Shown here piece after piece: positions 1-8,316 of a stretch of DNA of 64,000 bases (position 1 is the stretch's first letter; every line of letters begins with the position of its first letter). The position numbers and the translations under genes are program-made. Below the pieces are notes generated by a model. The model made no database searches. It had not been told where the DNA came from and saw only the letters and a program-made list of their open reading frames with translations. Location of the stretch: positions 1-64,000 of the forward strand of contig DATMRF010000045.1 in the NCBI GenBank assembly GCA_035566435.1, read 5' to 3'. The DNA comes from DATMRF01 sp035566435. Lineage in GTDB: Bacteria; Verrucomicrobiota; Verrucomicrobiia; Limisphaerales; UBA8199.

Positions 1-140
1 AAAATATCAGCTACTAACAGCTACTACCGCGTAATACCACTTCCCGCATTTTAGCACGAACTGATACTCGGCCTCTCCACGCTTTTCCGTCGGTTTTATC
101 CTTTATGCTTTCGCTGGGCCTGTCTTACCCGTCCGCAGCT

Positions 141-250
141 CTCGATAGCTCCCGCTCCTGCTCCCGATAGCTCCCGATAGCTCTTCCAGGCAATTCAAAA
201 GGCCGTGAACTATCGGGACCTATCGGGACCTGTCGAGACCCATCGGGCCC
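141..250. repeat. Short direct and inverted repeats (CTCCCGATAG / CTATCGGGAC)
   Basis: CTCCCGATAG occurs twice in tandem at 161-180, and its near reverse complement CTATCGGGAC occurs twice at 210-229, followed by related CATCGGG text. The two pairs can fold into an imperfect hairpin. The rest of 1-600 has no ORF with recognisable protein character. Function is unknown; it looks like a dispersed intergenic repeat. Confidence 0.5.
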
Positions 251-600
251 AAAATCGAGCTTACTGAAATTGCGACCCGGCAGCGAACCCAACTGCCTCG
301 CGACCGCCAGACCTCCCCCCGGGGTGTTCCTTGCCGGCACAAACCAATCCGAAGCAATCCGAACGCCAAAATATTTTTTGTCACGCATTACGTTTCATTC
401 CTCCTATCGACAGCCATCTGTAGCCATCTGCAGCCATCTGCAGGTGTCTGCACCCTCTTTCCCCGACGGCACCATCGCGCGCCCCCCTGCGGACCGTAGA
501 CCATGGACTGTGTCCTCCTGCCTGCACTCGGTTACGCTTAATTTCACCTACGAACGCCCAATCACGGAAAAATATTCCAGCCCTGAACTGCAACTCCATC

Positions 601-792
601 CTGCTGCGGTTTCCATCGCCTAAGCTGGCCAAGTGGGTCAACAAGCTCGTGCCGCTCGCCAACCAGTATCCATGGTGCTCAGCCGCGTGGTTCGAGCGCT
701 CCGCCACACCCGCCCAGGTAAAAACCATCTACGGCGTCAAGACCAACAAACTCCAAATCTATGATGAGTACGACGCGGCTCCAGAGTGGTAA
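601..792 (+). pseudogene. C-terminal remnant of a REP-associated tyrosine transposase (RAYT, IS200-like)
   Basis: The frame ending at the TAA of 790-792 reads a tail with the motifs PWCSAAWFERSATPAQVKT and IYGVKTNKLQIYDEYD. This is the typical extreme C-terminus of verrucomicrobial RAYT proteins (Y1_Tnp family). The catalytic part with the HUH motif and tyrosine is absent, and upstream in the same frame the text stops looking like this family at about 630. It is therefore a decayed fragment. RAYTs are known to be linked to REP palindromes, and several palindromic repeat families occur in this window. Family assignment is by recall of the motif, not by a search. Confidence 0.65.
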
Positions 793-1263
793 CGGGCACC
801 ATGGAGTGCGGTGGCAAGCGAAGCGCGACACCACTTTGGCTTTGCGCGGAGCGCTTTCGATGCAACTCTGAACACTCATCCAGACGAGGCTGCACGCGAG
901 AGTGGGCCGGCTCCGCCGGAAGCCAAAGCGCCGTCGCCGCTGCCCTCTGCCGGCGCACTCCATAAGACCCCGTGGCCGGGCTCGGCTGCCAAACCGCATC
1001 GACGAACACCAGCCGATCGCTGGTGGCAATTGCGGCTTTGCCGGGCTGTGTTGGTCGGTGCTTTCAATTGCATCCATGCGTAGCGTAAGAGGTCCGAGCG
1101 ACAGAGAGCCGGAATTTGTTATTAATTAGTTTTTAATAATGACCAAGGTGTTCAAATTGCTACACCAAAGTGCATTCCGACTGATTTAGGCTTTATCCTG
1201 GCGAACTAGCAAAGCACAGGGATTTCAGCCAATATTAACATGTCGTTAACTTTTCAGGAAGGG
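793..1263. other. Intergenic stretch without a supported gene
   Basis: ORFs here overlap in several frames and have shadow-like composition. From about 1120 to 1240 the sequence turns AT-rich, unlike its surroundings, which fits a regulatory region ahead of amt. Confidence 0.5.
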
Positions 1264-1280
1264 TGGCATCTGCCGTGCTT
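1264..1280 (+). promoter_or_regulatory. Candidate sigma-54 (RpoN) promoter of the amt operon
   Basis: TGGCAT-N5-GTGCTT contains the diagnostic GG-N10-GC spacing (GG at 1265-1266, GC at 1277-1278). It lies about 250 nt before the amt start. A very similar site, TGGCAC-N5-GTGCTT, precedes the amino-acid permease at 14053-14069 on the other strand. Sigma-54 control of amt/glnK is well established in proteobacteria; here it is an inference from two matching sites next to nitrogen genes. Confidence 0.5.
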
Positions 1281-1470
1281 AGGAGCCCCATCGATGGCAT
1301 GGCACCTGTCCCGAGTTACCCGAGCGAGCCACGGCCGAATGGCCGGACTGACAACACTCGCTACCCCGCGCTTCGGAAATGCCGGCCAGACGACCGGGTG
1401 CAGCCCGGCAGGAAATGAAAGAAGGCGTGAAACGACGCTCCGATGCTTCGTTCGCGCGAACAGCACAATC

Positions 1471-1516
1471 GTTCCATGAATGACAAACCAACAGTTCCAT
1501 GAATGACATACCAACA
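1471..1516 (+). repeat. Tandem 23-bp direct repeat just upstream of amt
   Basis: Two adjacent 23-bp copies beginning GTTCCATGAATGACA (1471-1493 and 1494-1516) differ at one base. They end 15 nt before the amt start codon and lie inside the leader if the sigma-54 site is used. Each copy carries an in-frame-looking ATGAATGA. They may be a duplicated regulatory or translation-control element. Confidence 0.7.
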
Positions 1517-1531
1517 ATTCGGAGAAAGCTT

Positions 1532-3343
1532 ATGACCAGCAGACTCGTCTCTTCGTTCGCGGCGTTGCTGCTCCTCACGGCCGGCCTGGCCCGTGCGGAG
1601 GACACCAACACCGCAACCGCCGGCACTAACGCCATGGCCATGGCGGCTGGGACCAACGCCCCGGCGGCGGCTGCCCCTGCCGACACAGGACCCACGCCCG
1701 ACCCCAGCGGCACTAAAACGGGGGCCTCCTCAGACGCCGCTGCGGCGGATGGAACCACGTTCGTTCCCGCCGCCCCGGCCGCACTGAGCGCCGATGACCA
1801 AAAGGACCCGGCAAAGGTCAAGGACTACACCGACAAGAAAAAAGCCTACGATGATTACGTGGCACAATCCAAGATCGAGCCCTTGGCCGTCAGGTTGTCC
1901 GACTCGGTGGGCCACAACCGGGTGGCGATCAACTTCATGTGGACGCTGATCACGGGCTTCCTGGTCATGTTCATGCAAGCCGGTTTTGCCCTGGTGGAAA
2001 CCGGGTTGTGCCGGGCGAAAAACGCCGGCCATACGATGTCCATGAACTTCATGATCTATCCCATGGGCATGCTTGGCTTCTACGTGTGCGGCTTTGCCTT
2101 CATGTTCGGTGGGCTCGGCGCCATCAGCACGATGGGTGGCTATCCGGGGTTAAATCACGAGCTGACCATTAATCTTTTCGGCAAACCCTTCGGGCTGCTC
2201 GGCCTCAAAGGCTTTATGCTCCAGGGGGCCGGCTACGATACCGCTGCTTTTGCGCTGTTCCTCTTCCAGATGGTCTTCATGGACACGACTGCCACCATCC
2301 CGACCGGCGCTGCGGCTGAGCGGTGGAAATTCTCCGCCTTCATGATCTATGGGTGCTGCATCGGCACTATGATGTATCCGCTGTTCGGCAATTGGGTTTG
2401 GGGTGGCGGTTGGCTCTCCCAACTGGGCGTGAACTTCGGCCTTGGCCACGGCCACGTCGATTTCGCCGGCTCCTCGGTCGTGCACATGCAAGGCGGCGTC
2501 ATCGCGCTCATCTTCGCCTGGTTGATTGGACCTCGCTATGGCAAATACGACAAGAACGGAAAAATCGTCCATCCTATCGTGCCGCACAATATCCCGCTCG
2601 TGATGCTTGGCACCTTCATCCTGGCTTTCGGCTGGTTTGGCTTTAACCCCGGTTCAAGCCTCGCCGGCACCGACCTGCGTATCGCGGTTGTTGCGGTCAA
2701 TACCATGCTCGCCTCCGCTTGGGGCGCCCTGGGCGCCACCTTGTGGATGTGGTGGTTCCGGACCAAGAAACCCGACCCCTCCATGATGTGCAACGGCATG
2801 CTCGCGGGCCTGGTGGCGATTACCTGTCCGTGCGCCTTTGTGAGCGCGGGTGGCGCGTCTATCCTTGGTCTCGTCGCGGGCATTCTGGTTGTCGAGTCGG
2901 TGTTTTTCTTCGACAAACTCGGCATTGATGATTGCGTCGGCGCCATTTCGGTCCATGGCGTCAACGGTTGCTGGGGCTGTCTCTCGCTCGGACTGTTCGC
3001 CGACGGGACTTATGGCGACGGTTATAACGGCGTTTCCGGTGGTGTCAAAGGCTTGTTCTACGGCGGAGGTCTGAGCCAATTCATAGCCGAGTTCATCGGC
3101 GTCACCACTTGCTTCATCACATTGTCGGTGCTTTCCCTTATTGTTTATTACATCGCCGAGAAACTCGTCAGTGGCAATCGTGTCAGCCTCGATGTCGAAA
3201 TCGAGGGCCTCGACGTTCCTGAAATGGGCGTCCCCGGCTACTCCGGCGTGGTCATGGATAAACAGTCCGAAACCCCCATGCCGAAGGGTGAGCCGCACCC
3301 GGTTCTTCGCTCCGGGGTGGGCCCGATGGCCAAAACCGCCTGA
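1532..3343 (+). CDS. amt: Ammonium transporter (Amt/MEP/Rh family) with long N-terminal extension
   Basis: A 603-residue inner-membrane ammonium channel. Residues 1-22 form a signal peptide (LLLLTAGLARA), followed by about 70 residues of Ala/Thr/Pro-rich low-complexity sequence. The Amt core begins near residue 125 (NRVAINFMWTL). The pore twin histidines are visible as His318 in SSVVHMQGG and His475 in SVHGVNG. Start chosen at ATG 1532 because GGAG lies 7 nt upstream; an in-frame ATG at 1499 lacks this and sits inside the repeat. Typical Amt proteins have about 400-480 residues, so the extension is unusual. It heads an operon with a small membrane gene and glnK; PII proteins gate Amt when nitrogen is sufficient. 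A sigma-54-like promoter lies upstream. Confidence 0.95.
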   Translation: MTSRLVSSFAALLLLTAGLARAEDTNTATAGTNAMAMAAGTNAPAAAAPADTGPTPDPSGTKTGASSDAAAADGTTFVPAAPAALSADDQKDPAKVKDYTDKKKAYDDYVAQSKIEPLAVRLSDSVGHNRVAINFMWTLITGFLVMFMQAGFALVETGLCRAKNAGHTMSMNFMIYPMGMLGFYVCGFAFMFGGLGAISTMGGYPGLNHELTINLFGKPFGLLGLKGFMLQGAGYDTAAFALFLFQMVFMDTTATIPTGAAAERWKFSAFMIYGCCIGTMMYPLFGNWVWGGGWLSQLGVNFGLGHGHVDFAGSSVVHMQGGVIALIFAWLIGPRYGKYDKNGKIVHPIVPHNIPLVMLGTFILAFGWFGFNPGSSLAGTDLRIAVVAVNTMLASAWGALGATLWMWWFRTKKPDPSMMCNGMLAGLVAITCPCAFVSAGGASILGLVAGILVVESVFFFDKLGIDDCVGAISVHGVNGCWGCLSLGLFADGTYGDGYNGVSGGVKGLFYGGGLSQFIAEFIGVTTCFITLSVLSLIVYYIAEKLVSGNRVSLDVEIEGLDVPEMGVPGYSGVVMDKQSETPMPKGEPHPVLRSGVGPMAKTA

Positions 3344-3432
3344 GCCCCGCGAGAATTAGACGGCGCGAGGGCTTCTGCCATCGCGCCACCCCAACCCAAA
3401 CAAAATAAACCTGCCACGTGCTAACAGAAATC

Positions 3433-3750
3433 ATGAAACTGATTTGGGAACTGAGCAGCCTCGCCGCCGGCGGACTGATCGGGCTTTCCTTCGGACTGCT
3501 GCAGGGCGCGGCTGCCCGGCGCCACCAAAAGCTTGAGGAGACCGGCAAACTCAAGACCGGCTGGGCGATCATGCCCGGCTCGTTCCGCCGGGTCGCCTAT
3601 CTGATGGTCGCGCTGGTGCTCGTCCAGGTCTGCTGTCCGCTGCTCTTCAGCGACGGCTGCCAGTGGTGGGTCTCCGGGGGCGTGGTCGCCGGATACGGCT
3701 GTGTGCTCTATTTCGAACTCCGCCGGCGGTTGTCCCATAATAACGAATAA
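3433..3750 (+). CDS. Small membrane protein between amt and glnK, function unknown
   Basis: About 105 residues with hydrophobic segments near residues 5-25 (LAAGGLIGLSFGLLQGAA), 55-75 (VAYLMVALVLVQVCCPLLF) and 80-95 (VSGGVVAGYGCVLYF), ending in a basic tail RRRLSHNNE. I do not recognise a family. It lies between amt and glnK with only 5 nt before glnK, so it is almost certainly cotranscribed. A short hairpin (GGCGCGA/TCGCGCC, 3362-3387) sits between amt and this gene and could modulate downstream expression. The start is uncertain: a GTG at 3418 is also in frame and neither start has a clear ribosome-binding site. The context suggests an accessory to ammonium transport or PII docking, which is inference. 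Confidence 0.75.
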   Translation: MKLIWELSSLAAGGLIGLSFGLLQGAAARRHQKLEETGKLKTGWAIMPGSFRRVAYLMVALVLVQVCCPLLFSDGCQWWVSGGVVAGYGCVLYFELRRRLSHNNE

Positions 3751-3755
3751 CTTCT

Positions 3756-4094
3756 ATGAAAAAAATCGACGCTATTATCAAACCGTTCAAGTTGGATGAA
3801 GTCAAAGATGCCCTCGCCGAGATTGGCGTGGAAGGCATGACGGTGACCGAAGTGAAAGGCTTCGGACGCCAGAAGGGCCACACAGAAATCTACCGTGGCA
3901 GCGAATACACGGTGGATTTCCTTCCGAAGATTAAGGTTGAAGTGGTCCTGGCGGACAACCTGGTTGAGCCGGCGATCGAGGCGATCATCAGGGCCGCGAA
4001 AACCGACAAAATCGGCGACGGCAAGATCTTTGTGACGCCCGTGGAACAGGCCGTTCGCATTCGGACCCAGGAGAAAGGAGCGAACGCGGTTTGA
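3756..4094 (+). CDS. glnK: Nitrogen regulatory PII protein (GlnK/GlnB)
   Basis: A 112-residue PII signal protein, the normal family length. The T-loop sequence RGSEYTVDFLPK carries Tyr51, the uridylylation site in proteobacteria, and the C-terminal B/C-loop region KIGDGKIFV is conserved. PII trimers sense ATP/ADP and 2-oxoglutarate and bind Amt and adenylyltransferase. The operon position after amt is the classical amtB-glnK linkage and favours the GlnK name over GlnB, although sequence alone does not separate them. No uridylyltransferase (glnD) lies in this window. Confidence 0.95.
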   Translation: MKKIDAIIKPFKLDEVKDALAEIGVEGMTVTEVKGFGRQKGHTEIYRGSEYTVDFLPKIKVEVVLADNLVEPAIEAIIRAAKTDKIGDGKIFVTPVEQAVRIRTQEKGANAV

Positions 4095-4147
4095 GGGCGC
4101 CCCAGGTGTCACGGCCTGATTGCCTCCCATCGAACACAGTTGAGCCG

Positions 4148-4190
4148 AGCGGCGTGAAGCGTCCTACGACGATTCACGCCGCTGACTTTT
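4148..4190 (+). terminator. Intrinsic terminator of the amt-glnK operon
   Basis: AGCGGCGTGAA (4148-4158) and TTCACGCCGCT (4173-4183) form a perfect 11-bp stem with a 14-nt loop, followed by GAC and TTTT. It lies 54 nt after the glnK stop. Confidence 0.8.
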
Positions 4191-4220
4191 CGCACGAGGC
4201 GAGTTGATTGAGGATTGAGC

Positions 4221-5651
4221 ATGGGTGCAACCTCCGAACTCACGCCGGTCCATCCCGCGATGATGCTGCCATTCGGGCTGCTGCTGGCGATGATTGCGCT
4301 GGCACCGTTTTTCTTCGCGGATTGGTGGGGCAAACATTACCTCAAAGTTGCTTTCGGGTTGGGGGCACTCGTGGTGGCCTATTACCTGGTTGGCCTGCAC
4401 GCCGGCGCAAGCGTTGGACGGACGGCGCGGGATTATCTGAGTTTTATCGCGTTGATCGGGTCGCTTTTCGTGGTCTCGGGCGGCATCCACATCAACGTTA
4501 AGGGCGAAGCGACTCCCGGAATCAATGTAGTATTCCTGTTGATCGGCGCCATTACGGCCAACTTGTTGGGCACGACCGGCGCCTCGATGCTGCTGATTCG
4601 CCCCTGGCTGCGGATGAACAAGTATCGGCTGACCGGGCATCACGTGGTTTTCTTCATCTTTATAGTCTCGAACGTCGGCGGCTGCCTGACGCCGATAGGC
4701 GATCCGCCGTTGTTCCTGGGCTACCTGATGGGCGTGCCTTTCTACTGGGTTGTCCAGCGTTGCCTGCCGATGTGGGTGGCCGGCGTGGGAATGCTGTTGG
4801 TGTTTTTTTATCTGTTGGATCGCTGGAATTACCAGCGCGCACCACGCGAGGTGCGCGTCGAGCAAACCGCTCATGAACAATGGCGCTTCGACGGCCTGGG
4901 CAATCTGGTTTTCCTGGCGATTATTCTGGCGTCGGTCTTCATCCGCCGGCCGCCGTTTCTGCGCGAGAGCCTGATGCTCGCCGCTGCCGTTGGATCGTAT
5001 TTCACCACGGGCAAGCGGGTGCACGAGGCCAACCATTTTACCCTTCACCCTATCCGGGAGGTGGCGGTGTTGTTCATTGGGATTTTCGCCACCATGATGC
5101 CGGCGCTGGACTGGCTCCAACTCAATGCGGCCAGGTTCGATCTGGCGTCGCCCGGTTTCTTTTACTGGGGCTCGGGCACGCTCTCGAGCGTGCTGGACAA
5201 CGCCCCGACGTATCTTTGCTTTCTCAAAGCGTCTTTCGGCCGCTTCCTGACCCCGGACATCATCAACCAGGTGGCGCACCTCGTCCACACCCAGGGCGCG
5301 GACCTGGCTAGTGTGACCGGCGCGCATGCGGAAGAGATCAAACAGACCTTCGCGGCACTGCAAAAGTATCATCCCGGGGACCTGGCACAGGGTTGCATCA
5401 GTGCGGACCAGATTCAGGTTGCTTATTTGCTCGGGAACCCGAGATTCAATTCCTACATCACCGCCATCAGTGTTGGAGCGGTGTTCTTCGGTGCCAACAC
5501 TTATATTGGCAATGGACCAAACTTCATGGTTAAGGCCATCGCCGAACATCAGAAGGTGCACACACCGACGTTCCTGGGTTATATCGTCAAGTACACCCTG
5601 CCTTTTATGTTGGTGATGCTCCTGGTGGTTTGGCTAACGTTTTTTCATTGA
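4221..5651 (+). CDS. Sodium:proton antiporter-like permease (NhaD/CitMHS, ion transporter superfamily)
   Basis: A membrane protein of about 476 residues with 11-12 hydrophobic segments. The signature SNVGGCLTPIGDPPLFLGY is the conserved half-repeat of the ion transporter superfamily and is typical of proteins annotated as sodium:proton antiporters in Verrucomicrobia and Planctomycetes. A second repeat around NTYIGNGPNFMVKAIAE occurs near residue 425. Start taken as ATG 4221, with GAGG 7 nt upstream; TTG 4215 is an alternative. The following genes are a KdpD/KdpE-like pair, so a link to ion homeostasis is plausible. The transported ion (Na+/H+, citrate or another anion) cannot be decided from sequence. 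Confidence 0.8.
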   Translation: MGATSELTPVHPAMMLPFGLLLAMIALAPFFFADWWGKHYLKVAFGLGALVVAYYLVGLHAGASVGRTARDYLSFIALIGSLFVVSGGIHINVKGEATPGINVVFLLIGAITANLLGTTGASMLLIRPWLRMNKYRLTGHHVVFFIFIVSNVGGCLTPIGDPPLFLGYLMGVPFYWVVQRCLPMWVAGVGMLLVFFYLLDRWNYQRAPREVRVEQTAHEQWRFDGLGNLVFLAIILASVFIRRPPFLRESLMLAAAVGSYFTTGKRVHEANHFTLHPIREVAVLFIGIFATMMPALDWLQLNAARFDLASPGFFYWGSGTLSSVLDNAPTYLCFLKASFGRFLTPDIINQVAHLVHTQGADLASVTGAHAEEIKQTFAALQKYHPGDLAQGCISADQIQVAYLLGNPRFNSYITAISVGAVFFGANTYIGNGPNFMVKAIAEHQKVHTPTFLGYIVKYTLPFMLVMLLVVWLTFFH

Positions 5652-5754
5652 GAGCAGTTGTTGATGTTGCGTGAGTTGACCGGAGGAGTCCTGCAGCCAG
5701 GTCGCTGCTCTTAAGCGGACGGAAGACAAGAGGCTACTAACGTCGTTTCCTGCG

Positions 5755-7428
5755 ATGCAATTGCGATGTGGCGTGAACAGGGCTGAGGATATAAGTTGGC
5801 CGCCAGCGATGGCCGAGTCGATTCTCCATGAACCCCTGCGCGACAGAGGCCCCGGGAACGAAAAGACGCCCGGGCTTTGGCGGTGGCTGTGGACCGTGCC
5901 CGCCGCACAATCCGAACAGCCGGCCCTGATGCGGTCCGGCTGGCGGCAATATGTGATTGCGGTCGGCGCGTTCGCGCTGACCTCGCTGCTCAACTGGTGG
6001 CTGCAGCCCGGGATCGGCGAGCACGCCGCAGCCCTGGTGTATTTGCTCTCGGTGGTTTTGCTGGCGCTGATGGTGGGCCGAGGCCCCATCCTGCTCGGCA
6101 CCGCCCTCACCGCCCTCGGCTGGAGTTTCCTGTTCGCGCCGCCGGCCTACTCGTTCCACATCGCCGGGTTTTATGACAAGATGATGTTTGCCACGTATTT
6201 TCTCGTGGCGCTGATCATTTCGCAATTGACCGCGCGGTTGCGTGCCGAGCGCCTGGCCGAACAGCAGCGTGAGAAGCACGCGACCGCTCTCTATCTACTG
6301 ACGCGCGAGCTGGCGTCCGCCACGGATTTGGCGGATACGCTTGGGAAGATTGTGCGGCAGGTGGGCCAGACGTTCAGCGCTGAGGTAGCGCTCTGGTTGC
6401 CAGATGCTGCCAAGCCCGGAGAGTTGGTGGCCTACGCTGCGTCAACCTGGCATCCGTCGGAACCGGACCAAAAACTGGCAGTCCGCGCTTTCGCCGCCAG
6501 CGAACCGACCGGGCCGAGCAAGAGTGGTGCGTCCGCCTTGGAAGGTTTATACTGGTCGCTTAGCACCGGCGGGTCCCCCGCGGGCGTCCTGGGATTAAGG
6601 CTCCAGCCAGGCCTCAAATTGAGCGGGCAGCAAATGGAGCTGGCGGACCATTTCGCGCGTCAAATCGCGATCGCCTTGGATCGTCAGCGGCTGCGCGACG
6701 CGGAGGTAAATTCGAAACTGCTCTCGGAGTCGGAGCGGCTGGGGCGGACGCTGTTGAATTCGGTTTCGCACGAATTGCGCACGCCGCTCTCCGCCATCAC
6801 CAGCGCGGTCAGTTCGTTGCGCACGCTCGGCCCGCTGTCGCCGGCGCAGAGTAATCTGACCCGCGAGATTGAATCCGCCTCCGCGCGTTTAAACCGCGTC
6901 GTGCAGGGTCTGTTAAGCGCAGCGCGGCTTCAGTCCGGGCAAATCCGGCCGAATCTTGATTGGTGCGACGTTGCCGAACTCGTTTACGCGACGCTTCGCA
7001 ACCTGGGGAAAATGCTGGATGGCCATCCGGTCGAGCGGCGGCTCGCGGCGGGGCTGCCGCTGGTGAAGGCGGATTCCGTCCTGTTGGAGCAGGCCCTGGG
7101 CAACCTGCTCGCCAACGCCGCGGTGCACACGCGAGCAGGCACGCCGATCGAGATTGGAGCGCGGCTTGAAGGCAAAGAGGTCGTCCTGGAGGTGGCCGAC
7201 CGCGGCCGAGGGCTGCCGCCGGAACAGGTGGCGCGGATTTTCGACTTGTTCCAACGCACGCCAACAGCTAAACCGGGCGGCATGGGCCTGGGGCTGGCAA
7301 TCGTGAAGGGTTTTGTCGAGACGCAAGGCGGCCAGGTGCGGGCCGCGAACCGTCCCGACGGAGGCGCCCTGTTCGAGATCCGGCTGCCGGCCGGTGAAAC
7401 GCCGCTGGCGCCTGATGAGAGCCCGTGA
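5755..7428 (+). CDS. KdpD-like sensor histidine kinase lacking the KdpD N-terminal domains
   Basis: A 557-residue membrane kinase. Four closely spaced hydrophobic segments (about residues 65-160) match the DUF4118 sensor region of KdpD. A GAF-like region (about 185-305) follows, then HisKA with the phospho-acceptor in SVSHELRTPLSAI (about 340) and HATPase_c with a G box near GRGLPPEQ and MGLGLAIVKGF. The usher-like KdpD domain and USP domain of E. coli KdpD are missing. It overlaps the response regulator by 4 nt (GTGA), so the two are translationally coupled. No kdpFABC is in the window; the upstream gene is an antiporter. Start is uncertain: ATG 5809 is a second option and neither has a good ribosome-binding site. 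Confidence 0.88.
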   Translation: MQLRCGVNRAEDISWPPAMAESILHEPLRDRGPGNEKTPGLWRWLWTVPAAQSEQPALMRSGWRQYVIAVGAFALTSLLNWWLQPGIGEHAAALVYLLSVVLLALMVGRGPILLGTALTALGWSFLFAPPAYSFHIAGFYDKMMFATYFLVALIISQLTARLRAERLAEQQREKHATALYLLTRELASATDLADTLGKIVRQVGQTFSAEVALWLPDAAKPGELVAYAASTWHPSEPDQKLAVRAFAASEPTGPSKSGASALEGLYWSLSTGGSPAGVLGLRLQPGLKLSGQQMELADHFARQIAIALDRQRLRDAEVNSKLLSESERLGRTLLNSVSHELRTPLSAITSAVSSLRTLGPLSPAQSNLTREIESASARLNRVVQGLLSAARLQSGQIRPNLDWCDVAELVYATLRNLGKMLDGHPVERRLAAGLPLVKADSVLLEQALGNLLANAAVHTRAGTPIEIGARLEGKEVVLEVADRGRGLPPEQVARIFDLFQRTPTAKPGGMGLGLAIVKGFVETQGGQVRAANRPDGGALFEIRLPAGETPLAPDESP

Positions 7429-8129
7429 AAGCTCCCTCGCCGCAAAAGCCGGTCTCCGTGCTCATCATTGACGATGAGCCGCAGATTCAACGCTTGTTGA
7501 CCATTGCGCTCGAAGCGCAAGGCTATGCCGTCAACAGCGCGGGCACCGGGCAGGCCGGCATGGCGATGGCGGCCCAACAGTCGCGGGACCTCATCATTTT
7601 GGATTTGGGGTTGCCCGACACCAACGGGCTGCTCGTGCTGCGGCAATTGCGGGAGTGGACCCAGTCCCCGATCGTGGTGCTGACCGTGCTGGATGGCACG
7701 GCGGAGAAGATCGAGGCGCTCGACAGCGGAGCCGATGATTACGTCACTAAACCCTTTCACACGGAGGAACTGCTCGCCCGCATGCGCGCGGCCTTGCGGC
7801 GCTCGGACAAGGGGCCCGCAGCCGAACCGGTTTTCCACTTCGGCAAGCTCGAAGTGGACCTGGCGCACCGCCGAGTCACGCGCGAGGGGGAGCCGGTAAA
7901 GTTGACCGCCAAGGAGTATGCCTTGCTGCGGCTGTTCGTTCAGCATCGCGGGAAGGTGCTCACGCATCGGCAAATCCTGCGGGAAATCTGGGGGCCGAAC
8001 CACGAACACGATATGCGCTCGCTGCGGGTGTACATTTTGCGCTTGCGGGAAAAGCTCGAAACCGACCCGTTGGCGTCGCCCCTGTTCCAAACCGAAGTGG
8101 GGGTGGGTTACCGGCTGGCTGAATCCTGA
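7425..8129 (+). CDS. KdpE-like OmpR/PhoB-family response regulator
   Basis: A 234-residue regulator. The receiver domain covers residues 1-120, with acidic residues in IIDDEPQ, the phospho-acceptor Asp in IILDLGLPDTNG and the Lys in YVTKPF. The C-terminal winged-helix domain (about 135-232) contains LTAKEYALLRLFVQHRGKVLTHRQIL, quoted here only as its start LTAKEYALLRLF. The GTG start overlaps the TGA of the kinase. It closely resembles KdpE in length and motif spacing, but the potassium-transport target operon is not here, so its regulon may be the neighbouring antiporter or something distant. Confidence 0.9.
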   Translation: MKAPSPQKPVSVLIIDDEPQIQRLLTIALEAQGYAVNSAGTGQAGMAMAAQQSRDLIILDLGLPDTNGLLVLRQLREWTQSPIVVLTVLDGTAEKIEALDSGADDYVTKPFHTEELLARMRAALRRSDKGPAAEPVFHFGKLEVDLAHRRVTREGEPVKLTAKEYALLRLFVQHRGKVLTHRQILREIWGPNHEHDMRSLRVYILRLREKLETDPLASPLFQTEVGVGYRLAES

Positions 8130-8142
8130 CGCGGGAACTTCA

Positions 8143-8171
8143 ACGCAAAGACGCAAAGAAGCAAAGGCGTA
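8143..8171. repeat. Dispersed 'CGCAAAGACGCAAAG' repeat
   Basis: AACGCAAAGACGCAAAG followed by AAGCAAAGGCG matches the text flanking 27864-28020 in both orientations. It lies between convergent genes and has no coding potential. Confidence 0.55.
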
Positions 8172-8277
8172 ATCGAACGACTTCAACCACGGATTGCACG
8201 GATAGCCAAAAAGAAATCGGTGTTATCTGTTAAGGAAGAGGACGAGAATGAGGACGAGGAAGATTCCGCAAGAGATG

Positions 8278-8303
8278 GGGACGCTGGGGACAGCGTCCCT
8301 ACC
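8278..8303 (+). repeat. Constant-loop hairpin (GGGGAC loop), REP-like
   Basis: GGGACGCT (8278-8285), loop GGGGAC, AGCGTCCC (8292-8299), then TACC. The same plan, a self-complementary stem around GAGGAC and followed by CTACC, recurs at 22291-22317 and 59779-59805 with different stems. It lies between the convergent response regulator and kinase genes and could also help to stop transcription. Confidence 0.6.
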
Positions 8304-8316
8304 AGTTAAGTTACAC

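Noticed and set aside
4164..5561. 465-residue open frame on the minus strand opposite the antiporter gene
   Set aside because: His/Gln/Arg-rich composition with no family motif; it is the antisense shadow of a GC-rich membrane-protein gene with clear signature motifs.
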